Source of the DNA: Tigriopus japonicus
Lineage: Eukaryota > Arthropoda > Copepoda > Harpacticoida > Harpacticidae
DNA length: 64,000 nucleotides
NCBI GenBank assembly: GCA_010645155.1
Contig: CM021317.1
Location: 9,621,853 to 9,685,852 of the forward strand
Reading direction: 5' to 3'
Position 1 is the first letter of the stretch; every line of letters starts with the position of its first letter. Positions 47,010 through 59,329 of this stretch are shown here, piece after piece. A program made the translations under genes and the position numbers. The notes beneath the pieces were generated by a model that searched no databases, had not been told where the DNA came from, and worked only from the letters and a program-made list of their open reading frames with translations.

Positions 47010-49017
47010 ATGATCATACATTAAATTTGTAAACTTCTTTATGGGTCAATCTGAAATGTTGTTGTCCTCTCTCAAATTGGACATTTTTTTCAAATTCATG
47101 AACAACGTCATTTAAAATATTCAGATTTGTTTTCACTTATTCCACGTCCTAAAATTATTCCTAAATGAATCCTAAATTACACTTTTTTCTACTGCTTTTA
47201 GACAATCAAGGGAATAATTCTCGGAAATTTTGAAATTACTAAGGCTACTAATTGAAAACATCTTGAAATAATCAAGCGATGAACAAACATTGAATTTGCA
47301 AAAATCTGGTTTACTTCCAATTGGTATTCGTAGCCAACACCAAAAAAAGGTTGGTATAAACTAAATATATATAAATATCCGGCATACATTTCAAATATTC
47401 TGGGCTTTTGAGATCATAATCTAAATATTTTGCCGGATTTTAGCATTTTTTCCTGGCCCCAGTAATGATTAATGCTTGTTGGCCCAAGAAACAGCCTTTA
47501 TCAGATCAATGCAGCAAATCAGCAATATGACTGTGGAAAATAAAACAACGAATAATCAATAGTTCTTATCAATTTTTTGGCTATGTGCTTCTTTTCAAAT
47601 CAACAATGAATTATTTTGTGATATTTCTATCTTATTGTCATTTACTTTATTACCAGTAAAATATTCATTTTATGGATAACAAAATCAACCCCGAGTAATA
47701 ATACTTCCCAATAGGTCCATGAACTATCATTTTTTTCCTAAACCCACTGAATCCCAGACACAATCCGAAATAACTTTTCCACCTTGCCCTCATCTAGCCT
47801 CCAGACTGTCGACTAGTTCATGAGAAACTCTTTTATGGCCAATCACTGGGTAGCCTTTGTTGCCAATTTGAGCTCCCTTCCTATCTGAAATCTTGTGCGT
47901 ACGTATGTACTGGAGCCTTGGAACGGTCTGGGAAACTAATGATCAATCCAGCCGATAAAGGTCGTCGCAGAAGAAGAATAAGGAGCCAAACAGCTGGTGT
48001 GTCTTTTGTCGTTTGACAGGCAAATAAATCCTGATTCCTCTCGTCTTTGTTTCAACCTGTCCTCGTAAAAAGGAATTTAAAAGCCTGGCGTGAGAATCAC
48101 AGGACTGGCTGGCTCTGTCGCACCATGTTCTCAAATCATGGAACATAAGAGCGCACTGCAAAAAAAGGAACCCAATGACCTCTAAACAAAGGATGGCGAT
48201 CCGAGGCAAAAGAGAAAAATTGAAACATCCCAATGAATATGCTTGTTTTTTCTTGGAATCGTTAGTCAAGAGGACCGATAGATCATGGATTTCCCCCAGT
48301 ATACGGTAGATATCGCTGGCTGGAGTTCCACTCGATCGAACGACGAAAGTACAACTCAAAGGGGTGTTAAAGAATGTCCTCGAAAATCAATTTGGACAGT
48401 TCCACATCAGCGAATGGATTCGTGGTCCTACAAGAAAGGTACCACCGGTTCGTGAGAGCTACATGCTAAGCTAGCTCCCAAAAGGTTTCATGACTCATCT
48501 TTCACCTCATTGCATTAGCACTTTCTTCGGACAATCTAGTCTTTCGAAGAATATACGTTCCAGCATGATTTGACTCGTTGGTTCAATGCCTAAGTCAGTC
48601 AACTGTTGCTAGACCACAGAGTGTTTTCGCTTGATCGTGGTCTTGTCTTTGGAATTGGAACAAGCCAGCATGGCAGTCAATGTCTTGTGCTTCTTTATTG
48701 CATAGCCTCCCCGTCTGCTTTGGGTTTGCTTAGAAGAACTTCTTTGATGTGACTTTGATTTGTCAGTGCAGGGGGAAAAGGGTCCTTCGTTTGTGCTCGG
48801 TTCCGATCTTGGATGGGTGGATGAAGTAAAGAAGGAAGGAAGGAAAGGTTTATTTAGCCAGCGAGCTACATTCGTTATCAATTGGCCCGAAAGTGCCGAG
48901 CCGAATGCTAAATTGCAATTGGAACAGTTGTCGCTTGATGCAGCACAAGATGGTATGGCACTTCTTCTTCCACCGAGAGGACGACGCCTTATTCCCAACG
49001 ACGACTCCTTCTACTAC

Positions 49018-49029
49018 TGTAACAACAAT

Positions 49030-49063
<34 letters not shown>
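49018..49063. repeat. (AAC)n microsatellite
   Basis: About 14 near-perfect AAC units; the long Asn and Val runs in overlapping frames come from this. Confidence 0.9.
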
Positions 49064-51140
49064 GGCAACCTCGGTCGAGCTTGGTTTAGTCACTTCTTAA
49101 CACGAGATCCGTTGGTTTGCCAACCAGTCCAGGGTCACATTCCAAGTTGCCACTCGAAGAAGTTCAATTGGAACGCGACCAGATCAAACTTGTTTGTCTT
49201 GGCTGGAGACTCATGCTCACCCACATTTCCAGGAAACCACACTGGCCTTTGTCAATTTCCCTCGTTAAGGCCCCTCTTGGGTGTTGTTTGACACCCTGTC
49301 GTACGTACGTAATGGCTGCTGCTCCGATGGGAACCAAATCAGACTGTGAACTGCCGGGAGAACAGGGAACACCACCACTGAGCGAACAAAAAACCTTTGC
49401 GAGCCAAGGAAAACTGAGCCAAGGGCCGCTTCTGGGCCAAATCCAGCCTTTCGAGGATCACCTCATCAGATTTCCAGAATTTGCAATCGCTCCTCTGTCA
49501 GTGACGGAATAGTCGCTCTACACAGCACAGCACGGCAGAGCACACATAATAGCTTGCTAAGCGATCCTTCATTCAAGTGGGTGCCAAATTCAATGAAGCC
49601 TCTTCATTCCACTTGGAACCTCCTTCGTTGCCGTAATTCGCTCAAACCTGTGGTGGAACACGAGGCCATGGCTAGGACAGTGTCTACAGATCAAAGACCG
49701 ACGACGACATCATAATTACAACTAGAACAACTTCGTGATTGGATAGATAGATTGATTGGAGCTTTTGGTTTGCCGTCTTGTCAGTGAGACACAGACCATT
49801 AAACAACCATTAAGTCTTGGTGGAACCAACGTTGGAACCGGCTTTTTCCCTGAAGGAAAAGTGAAAGAGGTAAATAGCACGTCTTGTCCACTATCCATAA
49901 TGATTGCGCCAACTTCAAGTAATTGTTTTGACTTCTATCCAGCCAATCTGCGTAACTAAGTCTCCACGGTATTTTTTTAAACAAGCGAGCTTGGTTTGCC
50001 ACAGTAATGTCTTTAGGAAACCGAGGATAATTGTGATATATTACATTTACCACGGATTACAGGCACTGCTTGAAAGGATAGGAGGAAGGCCTAGTCTCTT
50101 GCTGCATGGAGTTTTTCGTGGTTCCTGTCAATGGGTTTGGTTCTGTTTTGGAAAGGACTACTGCAGAGTATTTCCTTCCATCTTGCTCTTCTTCCTTCAT
50201 GATTTTTATATCAGAAGCCTTATTTGTGGCTTCTGCCGTAATTGTGTTCGATTCTTGCGAAATGTGCAAGATTGAACCGCGAACGGATCCACCCATGTGT
50301 GAACAAGAGTCATTGTATCCCACACATTATCAAATTGTTTACCTTTCCTTGTTCCTCCTTCGCCCATTTCTCCATCCGTTTTCTCTTGATCCCCTTATGA
50401 AGTGGACGAGATTGAATATATGATTGAACGGGGATGAGGAAACTTTTAGGAGACGCAACGTCCAAGTCAAGACACATAAAACGAGATTGCATGGACTCCC
50501 GATTGAGAATTTGAGAAGGCACAAAGATGCAGATGGAACGAGTCAGTCAGGAGTTTGGAACGCTTCAACCAATGGATGGAATGACGGACGGACATGCCAA
50601 AGATGAAAAAGTTTTCCTCGACCGGAAAAACAAAAGCACTTTGTCTGTAGGAAATTCATGAAAGCCAATATTTTATTCAGTTTTTGATATGGGGTACTTT
50701 TTAGATGACAAAAAATGTTACAAAATAATGCTATAAAAGTGTGCCAAGATGTATTTTCCAAGATTTTCGGCTCTTCTGAGTAGGAAAAGAAAATTCCGCG
50801 AACATTTTGCTTCAAGGTTTTAGCATTTTTTTCCTTTTTTCACTCGCCTTTCTTCTTCATTCAAAAAAAAAATCTAAAACATTATTCCCGACTTGAGACT
50901 TACGGGCTCGCACAGTAGGTGGCATATTAACGCACCTAATTTAAAAAGCTCGAGTATGCCAAAAGTCAACTCAGATTAACGGTCGTCGAGTATTGGCAAG
51001 CGCAAAAAAGCTAACAAAACTTTGCAGGTTATCAGCTGTACGCTGTGAACTGCATTTCGTTCACGAACTTGACCTCGTCTCAATCTTCGTCAAGACGAGC
51101 TTGAAGAAACGAGTTTTTTGAGAACAGAGAACATAAAACC

Positions 51141-51175
51141 TAGAGCACTATAATAACAATTATTATAGTGCTCTA
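51141..51175. mobile_element. 35-bp palindromic minimal insertion, TAGAGCAC family
   Basis: Two perfect 16-bp arms (TAGAGCACTATAATAA and its complement) are separated by CAA. Flanked by the exact 8-bp repeat ATAAAACC (51133-51140, 51176-51183). The arms are identical to the outermost bases of the 58.9-kb family member. Confidence 0.8.
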
Positions 51176-51573
51176 ATAAAACCATAGATATAGGCGCGAA
51201 GCGCCTAGATTGCCAACCTTGAAGGTCCATCTATTGACGGATATTTGAAATTCGGTACCGATATGGACTTAGTCGTTTTTTTTAATCTCAGTGAATCAGA
51301 ACTCTAGCACAGACATCCACAGATATGACAAGCTGAGCTAAATGGGTCCTTTGTTTTGAAGGAAAAGTCATAGTTGTTGTACTGCATTTAGTTATTGCTG
51401 ACAAACAATTATGTCCAAACTAGTTACTCAGAGCCATATGCTATCACAGCCACCAATCTTATTTCCACCTTCAAAGTTTGAAATGAATGATTTGATAAGA
51501 TATTTAAAGACAATATCTTATTTCCAAATGAGGGGTTTGGCAGAAGGACTTTAATCATTTACATGTCTAAAAA

Positions 51574-52061
51574 TTGCATTCCAAGAGCAATTGTGTTTAT
51601 TGCATTAATAAGCAATTAAAACCCTTAAGAAATGTCAGAACACAAGTTTGGAATTTGTTTTATATGTCTGCAACATGTAATTTAGCTCAATACAAAAAAA
51701 TGGAGGGGTGCAAATTCAACAATTTTCCCCACATTCTGATGTCTTCAGCAAGAAGTAGTCTTTTAAGACCTGGTAATATGTCGTATCAGTTGATATCTAT
51801 GAACTTGAGATGTGGTGATCTTGCATGCATTGTGACTGAAGTGAAAAGTAAAAAAATCGTTTTGAAAAAAGAAACATATCATATTGAGCTACCTGTATCT
51901 TTTCAAAAACAAAAGAACATAGTCCTTTGTGTTGTAAAGCAATATATTATTCGAAATCTTTATAATTTAATGGCTTTTTGTTTCAATCCACGATGTTCAA
52001 TCCCAGAAATTTGTTCAACATTCTTGTTTAGTGGCCACACTGAAGGCTACCTCGTTTGCTC
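51574..52061 (+). other. Unrecognised open frame cut by a transposon
   Basis: An AT-rich frame of about 163 codons runs from an ATG-like start into the element inserted at 52062; after it the original frame would continue for about ten more codons to a stop. No domain is recognised, and composition does not resemble the certain genes, so it may be chance. Confidence 0.2.
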
Positions 52062-52504
52062 CATAGAGATCTATAGAGTGGAGATACTAGAGCAGGCCGG
52101 TCGTGAAATTTCATTGTGGGCAGCAAAGGCCGTTTATCACCAGCGACTAGTTGAAACTTGCCCAAACAAACGTGTTCGTAGAAGGGAATTTTTTGAAAAA
52201 CTTTTAGTTTTCAGCATGTGACCTCTTGCCTACGGTTTGCTTCTCCCAAATAATACTCGGGAGCTCAATGAAGATGACAATTTGTTTCACAGGCATTAGT
52301 TCATGCAATTATAGGATTTGGCATTGAAAAAATGTCTTCTGCACTTTCATTTGTACTATGATCTTCCACTTGTTTGGGCAAGTATTTCACGATATTCTTC
52401 GGAAATATTTGCCTTTTCACGCAACTTATGGGCAACTTCGGCCAGCATCAGCTACAAACAAGGCAGATAAAATGACGACAATGGCCTCTCTATAGTCCTC
52501 TAAG
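52062..52504. mobile_element. 443-bp hAT-type MITE, family K, copy 1
   Basis: Ends CATAGAGATCTATAGAGTGG and the complement of CTTAGAGGACTATAGAGAGG (16 of 20 match). Flanked by the exact 8-bp repeat GTTTGCTC (52054-52061, 52505-52512). Confidence 0.8.
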
Positions 52505-53109
52505 GTTTGCTCCATGAACAGGGTTGCCGTTCAAAAAACAGTTTAGTAATTTGGACCAATTATCCACCAAAAACTGATGATGTTGATGCACCATTTACAA
52601 AATCAATGCCAATTGAAATTCCCCCATATCTAACATTTTATTTGAAAAAGCAACTTCCAACCTGTCTCTCATGGCACCAATATGGCAACTTCAATGATTC
52701 ATTAGGTAACTCCAATTCTCATGTTAGTTGACATTTATCCCTGTAGAGAAGCAAATTCCAAGCAGGAAGCGTCATTTGATGGACAGCACCGCCATCTATT
52801 GATGATTACTTTCAAATTTGTAACCGAGATGAACTTAGTCGATTTGAGCCATTTGAACCAAGTGGGCTTGGTTGAGCATGCGCTCATTATCCGTTTTTCG
52901 GTTTCAAATTCAGATTTGCGCCGCAAGAGTCCCTCGTAGGGCTGGGAGTCTCCCTCACTGGAAGTGTGGCCAAGCCGTCTCTGATAAAACCTTAGCTTTT
53001 GCAAGCCGGCTGGACACTACACGCATTTCTCCATCTTATGAGACTGTCGCCCAATTAGCTGATGCAAAGTTAATCCACCCATACCATATTTGCAACAGCT
53101 ACTGTGCTT

Positions 53110-53760
53110 CAAACACTTTTGAATAATGATGGATTTCGAGTTCAATTTTTGCCATAGTTTTGCCATTTTGGTCCTCAAGGGTCAAAAAGGTTACCACCAC
53201 AAAACTTCTCAAGGGGCAAGATACCTAATCTCAAGTAGTGCTGGGTTTCGGTTTCGAGTTGGTAGTTTTGCCATTTTTAACTCGAAGTTCAATTTTTATT
53301 CTAATAGGCAGGCTGTATTTAACTTTTTGACCAAAGACCTAAACAAGGACGAATATTGTGGCACTTGAACCAAAATCGAGCTCAAGTTCGATCATAGTTA
53401 TTGCTGATGGACTTTGAGCTGGCAGTGCTGCCATATTTTACAAGGAGATTCGATCTCTTGCCTTTTGAGAAGTCAAGTTGTGATGATCCCTGAAGGACCA
53501 AAATGGCAAAACTAGGTCAAAATTCCAACTCGAAAAACATCAGTAATTGTGATAACTACTGATTGAACTTGAACTTGATTTGGTTCGAGTGTTGTCATAT
53601 TGGTCCTTGTGTAGGTTTTTGGTCAAAAAGTTATAGGGATGGAAAGTTTTTTTTAAAATATGCTCCACAACCTGCCTTCTTTAATAACGATTAAACTTCG
53701 AGTAAAAAATGGCAACACTCCCAACTCGAAGCCCATCAATATTTTTGAAGCATTTGTTCA
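53110..53760. repeat. Dispersed repeat J, diverged and partly duplicated copy
   Basis: Shares CAAAATGGCAAAACTAGG and the adjoining GCAGTGCTGCCATATTTTA with the 27-kb copy; parts appear two or three times in alternating orientation. Confidence 0.5.
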
Positions 53761-53935
53761 TTTGTACATTTTGGTATGCTCGAGCTTTTGAATTAGGGGC
53801 GTTTACATGCAGCCTATGATATCCAGTAAGATAAACTACAATCACTGAACATTGTTCTTTTCAATGAACTTCAAGAAAATAGCCAAATCGATCGTTGTTG
53901 TGCATTAGCATTTGACAAATGGTCTCCAGTTTCAG

Positions 53936-54350
53936 GGTTCAGACTCGCTTGAGATCTATGTTTTCTTCATCATGGCGGCCATCATCAGTCAGATGGCCGC
54001 TAACAAGCGGGCCAGAGAAAAAGGCCAATTCCGAACCATCATTGGGAGTGATAAATGTGTTTACACTTTGCCACCTTTTGATCCATGTTTTGATCCCATG
54101 GTTCACAACAAGGTACGTCCCATGAAAGGCAAACCGAGGCTGGCCTCTTTCTTAGTTTTGCCCCCGCATTTACTGGTGGATTCCACTCACATTCGTCCTG
54201 TGTTTCCCATTTCAGTACATGAAAGCCTTGGCTCAACGTCAGATGTACGAGGCCCACATGGAGGCCAATCGGAGGAGAGAGGAACTCGAACTACAGCGAT
54301 TGCAACAAGAAAAGTCCAGTAATAGCACTCGCTCACTAACTCACTACTAA
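53936..54350 (+). CDS. Small charged coiled-coil protein, two exons, unknown function
   Basis: Exons 53936-54112 and 54216-54350 (acceptor TTTCAG, donor GTACGT, acceptor CCATTTCAG) join in frame and end at TAA. A good start context (ATCATGG) at 53972 gives 91 residues. If an upstream exon exists, the reading frame also covers a hydrophobic stretch IYVFFIMAAIIS before it, which could be a membrane anchor. The first exon is Cys/Pro-containing (LPPFDPCFDP). The second is a Glu/Arg/Gln-rich helix (ANRRREELELQRLQQEK) likely to form a coiled coil. GC content is higher than the flanks. I do not recognise the family; splice phase and composition argue for a real gene. Confidence 0.55.
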
Positions 54351-55536
54351 CATACACACATAGTTCACGCTACATCTATAGAGTCGTTCATTCCTTCATT
54401 CATTCATTCATACATACATTCATGAACCGGTCACTCACGTACACGAAAGGGACTGATGAGACAGACGAGGGGTTCGCGAATCCATTGGTATTCATTCTCC
54501 GTTGTCCTTTCTTAATGATCTGTACACGTGCAAATTGAATTGACAATTTCTTGTCTTGGGCAACTTCGAGACATGAAAAGGCTCGACAAATGAGAAGAAA
54601 TTCAATTTTCCATGGGTCTTCAAAATGTCGGGAATATTTGCAAGATTGAGAGGGCCATTTTTTGCCTAACAATTACACTTCTCATGGCACCTTTCACTAC
54701 TGATTTCTTTGATTTGTATGGAAACAGTGGATGTTTGGACAATAATTAAAGTGGTACAATGTAGCATTACTGGGCAAAGGAATTAAGAGCTTTTTCAAGC
54801 AAGTCATTCGCTCTTATAAAAAGCAAATGCAAAAAGCATGCAACTTTAAAATCGGACCCCTTCCGAAATGATCGAAAATTGCACTTCGAAGGCCATTTTG
54901 CTTGCCTCGGAATAGATGATCTTGTTTTTCGAGGATCAAACAACTCCCAAGCAACCACTTTCGATTTCAGAGTTGTTTTACATCGACGACAAAGGACACG
55001 AAAGGGAGGCCTCAATGTTTTCGAAAACATTTCTGTGGTATATTTTATCAAAGTATAACGTTGCTACATCAAAAGGGCTTAGAATTTTGACTAAATTTGC
55101 AATGGCAAAGTACAGAGCTACATACAACAGGACACGCGGCTTTTGAAGGTTCATGGAGAAAAGTACAGTTACAGCAAGTACTAACAAATAGTCTTCATGG
55201 TCCACTTTGCATAAGAAAATTGTTAAGCCATATCTCTTTCTTCAAAAACCAGGAAAATTTCAATTTTATCCATTCATATGGATATTGGACGACGTGACTT
55301 GTTCCAGAAATCCACCTGCAGTCTCTCTCCTATGAGTAATTGACCTTGACTGTGGCAAAACTGATCGCTCGAGAGTACATCTAAAGTAAAGCCTTAATTA
55401 ATCTAAAGGCCTAAAATATGGCTCAAACATTCTCATTAAAGAGAGCATTACCCAAACTATTTGATTGTCTTACTTTAGAGAATATCAGATGGGGCCACTT
55501 GCGGCCACTAGCAGATTATTTGACGGAACTCATCAT
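54351..55536. other. Flank after the two-exon gene
   Basis: A short CATT/CATA microsatellite at 54,390-54,425; otherwise no feature recognised. Confidence 0.5.
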
Positions 55537-56536
55537 TAGGGCTGCACAAATAATGCAAAGAAAAGCGCCAAAAATGCAAAAGAAAATGCAACAAAAATGC
55601 AAAAATATGCAAAACGAGCGCACAGTTGAGGAACGAACATTTGGACTAAATAACGTATCATTTGTTGAATTAATTAAGGATTTATGAATATAAACACCAA
55701 AAACACATTTATAGCTCTTGGTTTTTCATTAAAAAATTATCAAGTAAAAATATAGTTGTTGCAAATTAAATTGTTGTTACTGTAGTAAAACTTTTCGTTT
55801 TGAGTCTGAAAGATCTGCATTTGGAATAGATTTGCTTTCACTCTTTCATTCTTAAACTGACAACGATTGGCAATATTTGAAATACAAATGTCAAAGAGAA
55901 ATCTGAAACATTAAAAGCAAGCAGCTTTCCAACATTGTGCTCAAAAAATCCTTCTCTTCCCTACTGGCAATATGTTTTTCATCCAACCAAAGAATTGCAG
56001 TAGAGGGGTGAATAGAGTGATTGATCTTGAAAATCCTCAACTGAAAAACAATGGCACCTTAGCCTTCCAAAGGGAAAAAGAAAGAAAATTGTTACATTTG
56101 GTGAAAAATGTTGAAAGCAAGAAAATAGCAATGTTTTTAAAGAATTTGGGAAAAACACCAAATTCCGACAACAAGCCGAAAAAATGCAAATAAAAGAGAA
56201 AAAATGCCAGAAAACTGAAACAAATTTCAACAAAAACGCCAAAAAAATGCATAGCAACCAAAACAATGAAAAATGCATAACAACCAAAATAATGAAAAAT
56301 GCGTAGCAACCAAAATAATGAAAAATACATAGCAACCAAAACAATGAAAAATGCATAACAACCAAAATAATGAAAAATGCATAGCAACCAAAATAATGAA
56401 AAATGCATAGCAACCAAAATAATGAAAAATACATAGCAACCAAAATAATGAAAAATGCATAGCAATTAAAATAATGAAAAAATGCCAAAAATCGGAAAAA
56501 GTGAAAAAATGCATTTTCATGAAACGTGCAACCCTT
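55537..56536. mobile_element. ~1-kb inverted-end element, TAGGGCTGCAC family
   Basis: Left end TAGGGCTGCACAAATAATGC; right end GTGCAACCCTT in inverse orientation. The flanks (CATCATTA and TATCATTA) match 7 of 8 if the ends are placed at GGG. The right part contains a 26-bp tandem array. Confidence 0.65.
56240..56478. repeat. 26-bp tandem array
   Basis: About nine copies of a unit containing CAACCAAAATAATGAAAAAT and GCATAG, inside the preceding element. Confidence 0.8.
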
Positions 56537-56759
56537 ATCATTACACACCGGATTTTATCATTTCGAAGAGTCTGAAAGGGTCCAAAGTGTTCAGCTCTCG
56601 TAAATATCAAAGTCGGACCTTTTTCACTCACTAATGAACAACGGATGTTAGCGCCCATGGTGCTTTGATTTTGATTCCACTTTTTAAGTTTAGGTCCTGG
56701 TAAAAAGATATATACCTGAAACCTATTAATTACAACATTTTTGATAAACAATTTAATCT

Positions 56760-57340
56760 TTATTTTGAGACCAATAAATTACTGGTTGAATTTCAATTGA
56801 ATAAAAATATATTCACCAAGAGCTGAGTCATTTTGGTTGGAATGGTCCATTTTTGACCCAAACAGCCGATAAACGCTACAGTTATATCAAAAGTAAATTC
56901 CTTAAGATTTCATATAGCTTTTCAACACAATGAAGGAAAACGATTTTTTTTTTTGAGGTTTGAACATCTTGTCAAAATAGCTCAAAAAATATGAAACCTC
57001 ACTTAAAAATCACTTAAAATACATTCTGCGATTAAAAATCTTTTGCAATGTTAAAGACAAAGTCGGAAAAAATTTGCATTTACTTAGAAATTTTGAAAAA
57101 TTTGGTTGATGTTTCAAGTTCACATTTTAGTTCATTTTGAACATGGTCCTTCAAGAAACCGTAAATTTGAATATGAATCTTTTAGACATATTTATTTGTA
57201 ATTTCAATTGGACAAACAACAAAGTGTACTCTAAGTAGTTATGAAAAATGTTTTTAAAAAATCTCGTTCTAAGCGCATTTTGATTGATATTGTATATTAT
57301 TTTGACCCATTTTGACATAGATTTCACGTTTGTGCAGCAT
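56760..57340. mobile_element. Fold-back element G, copy 2
   Basis: Has the outer arm with GCCGATAAACGCTACAGT and an inner arm with TCAAAATAGCTC, similar to 41,930-42,520. Confidence 0.55.
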
Positions 57341-57636
57341 TAGTTGGAGTTGTTAGAGTTAAATTCATTAAAGATATGTTTTAGATCTTGTTTAAATGTG
57401 TACAAGATGTCCTCTGTAACTTTTTTTAACAAGCTCTAATTAATGGACATTTTTTGCTTACTCGAAGCTTTGACCGCCTTAATCCTCTGAACAACAACAC
57501 CGGTAAATATTTTCAGTCATTCTCTCAAGAAAATTGCAACTTGATCAAAGTTGACATAGTAGCAAAATGTGCAGCGCGTGAAACAAACCAAATAGAACTG
57601 AGTCATATTTGTTCTTTTCCAGAACATCAAAAAGCC

Positions 57637-57738
57637 ATGAACAGCCTCGTGTCGGGTTTGGCCATTCTTGCTGTAGGATTTCTGGCCATGGGGGCCTTGG
57701 TCTTTTACCTGTGGGTCCTTCTTTGGGATGTTCCATGA
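57637..57738 (+). CDS. Candidate 33-residue membrane micropeptide
   Basis: A short frame with a good start (GCCATGA), beginning 14 bp after a splice acceptor (TTCTTTTCCAG). Almost all of it is one hydrophobic helix, GLAILAVGFLAMGALVF, followed by YLWVLLWDVP and a stop. Two AATAAA signals follow within 60 bp. The structure (acceptor, short ORF, compact 3' UTR) fits the last exon of a micropeptide gene such as those regulating ion pumps or respiratory complexes, but the sequence matches no micropeptide I can name. The frame stays open upstream to 57454, so a longer protein using an earlier exon is possible. Confidence 0.4.
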   Translation: MNSLVSGLAILAVGFLAMGALVFYLWVLLWDVP

Positions 57739-57775
57739 AAACCAAGCCGTCGAGAATTACTTGTCTTCCAGCTGC

Positions 57776-57794
57776 AATAAACAATGACAATAAA
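57776..57794 (+). terminator. Paired poly(A) signals after the micropeptide candidate
   Basis: AATAAA at 57776-57781 and again at 57789-57794, 38 and 51 bp past the stop. Confidence 0.5.
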
Positions 57795-58512
57795 GATCAA
57801 ACATCCACTAAGTGATAGAAACCAAAGTAGTGAGAGCAAAATCTGACTACAAAATTAGACAAAACAGCTTGTGGGGCCATAACTGAAATCTCGATTGTTG
57901 GTATTTTGACACTTGAAAATTAAGTGAAATGATTGTAATTGTTTACCTCGCTCAACGGCGGACAGGATAAAACGGAGTAAGTGAATAAACAAAAAGAACT
58001 CATCACTTCTACATACACTTTAGAGGAGGAAAGAGAAGCCATTGTGGTCATTTTGTCTGCCTTGTTTGCTGCTGATACTGACCAAAGTTGCCCATAAGTT
58101 GCGTTAAAAAGCAAATATTTCCGACGAATATTGTAAAAACTTACAAGTGGAAGATCACGGAACAAACGAAAATACGCAATACAAATTCTCAATGCCAAAT
58201 CCTATAAATGTACAAATAGATGGTTGCAAGTTGCAGAAAATCAACTACATTGAGCACCTTACTATAATTTGGGAGAAGTTAACCGTGGGCAGGAGGCCAC
58301 ATACCGAAAGTTGTAAGTTTTTCAAAAATTTGCCTTCTACGAATGCGTTTGTTTGTTCAAATCGCTGATGATAAATAGCCATTTTTCACTTGGAAGGTTA
58401 TTGCTGTTAAAAAGGGCAGGTTGTATTGAACTTTTTGAAAAGACCTAAACAGGGACCAATTTGGCAACACTCGAACTAGTTCGTTTCGAGTTCCATCGAT
58501 AGTTATTAAAAT

Positions 58513-58790
58513 CTTAGAGTAGTATATGGGGCCATTGTTGTCATTTTGTCTGCCTTGTTTTCAGCTGATACTGAAGCCAAAGTTGCCCATAAGTTGCGTG
58601 AAAAAGCAGATATTTCCGACGAATATCGTAAAACCATGCCCAAGCAAGTGGAAGATCATAGTACAAACGTCAGTGCGTAGGACTTATTTGGGCAAGTTTC
58701 AACTAGTTGCTGTTGCAGATTCGCCCTTGCTGCCCGCTACAAAAAGTCACGGCCGGCCTGCTGTGGTATCTCCACTCTGGGAACTCTGTG
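58513..58790. mobile_element. 278-bp hAT-type MITE, family K, copy 2 (inverted)
   Basis: Starts CTTAGAGTAGTATATGGGGCC and ends CCACTCTGGGAACTCTGTG. Flanked by the exact repeat ATTAAAAT (58505-58512, 58791-58798), which occurs only once at the empty site in the 27-kb copy of repeat J. Confidence 0.8.
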
Positions 58791-58908
58791 ATTAAAATGG
58801 ATTTCGAGTTGACAGCGCTGCCATTTTTTATGGTAGATAAGGTCTATTGCGTGTTGAAAAGTTTAGTTGTCGTCAGATTTTTTACCCTAAAAACCAAAAT
58901 GGCAAAAC

Positions 58909-59329
58909 TAGAGCACCATAGAGCACTATAATAACAGAGTACGGTCATAAAGTGCGCCATCTAGTGAATTTCATGCGGCAAAAGCTTGCAGTTCCCATGA
59001 TACACATATTTTTGAAGATTGCAACGGTCAACTATCAGTTTTGGACGAACTAGAGTGCCTCAAATGTTGACTGAGTGTTGTTAATGGGCCTGTGGTGGTT
59101 TTTGGTTGAAATTATTGGTAAAATCCTTTTCAAATTGGCATAGAAATCTGACTACTGAAAAGGTAATTCAAGCATGATCTATGCCAAAATTCATCAGAAA
59201 ACACTTTTAAGTTTATTTGGAGTTCCACCATCAACATCTTAGGCACTTTAGTTTGTCTAGAACTGGTGATTGGTCCTTGCAATTTTCAAAAATATGTGTA
59301 TCATGGGACTCTGTTATTATAGTGCTCGA
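58909..59329. mobile_element. 421-bp fold-back element, TAGAGCAC family
   Basis: Left end TAGAGCACCATAGAGCACT, right end TTATTATAGTGCTCGA. Flanked by the exact repeat GGCAAAAC (58901-58908, 59330-59337), again single at the empty site in the 27-kb repeat copy. Confidence 0.82.

Larger units (their letters stand above)
40298..53935. other. Gene-poor, repeat-rich region
   Basis: 13.6 kb upstream of CDK11 with no gene I can support. It holds repeats listed separately (41.0, 41.9, 43.2, 43.7, 43.9, 44.0, 46.5, 51.1, 52.1 and 53.1 kb). 44,220-46,490 and 47,470-50,900 are less AT-rich and non-repetitive apart from an AAC microsatellite at 49,018-49,063, but no splice-compatible coding exon emerged. 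Confidence 0.55.

Noticed and set aside
47943..48359. 138-codon minus-strand frame with a hydrophobic centre
   Set aside because: No family resemblance, start context or neighbouring splice sites; likely chance.
48760..49512. Overlapping frames with Asn, Thr or Val runs
   Set aside because: The runs are the AAC microsatellite, and no domain or splice structure supports the rest.
50057..50323. Minus-strand frame with a hydrophilic, coding-like composition
   Set aside because: No splice partner, domain or poly(A) signal was found; it may deserve a protein search but is not supported as a gene.
55979..56751. Long minus-strand frames with repeated Phe/Leu-rich segments, looking like multi-pass membrane proteins
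   Set aside because: They come from the 26-bp tandem array; 26 is not a multiple of three and all frames stay open.
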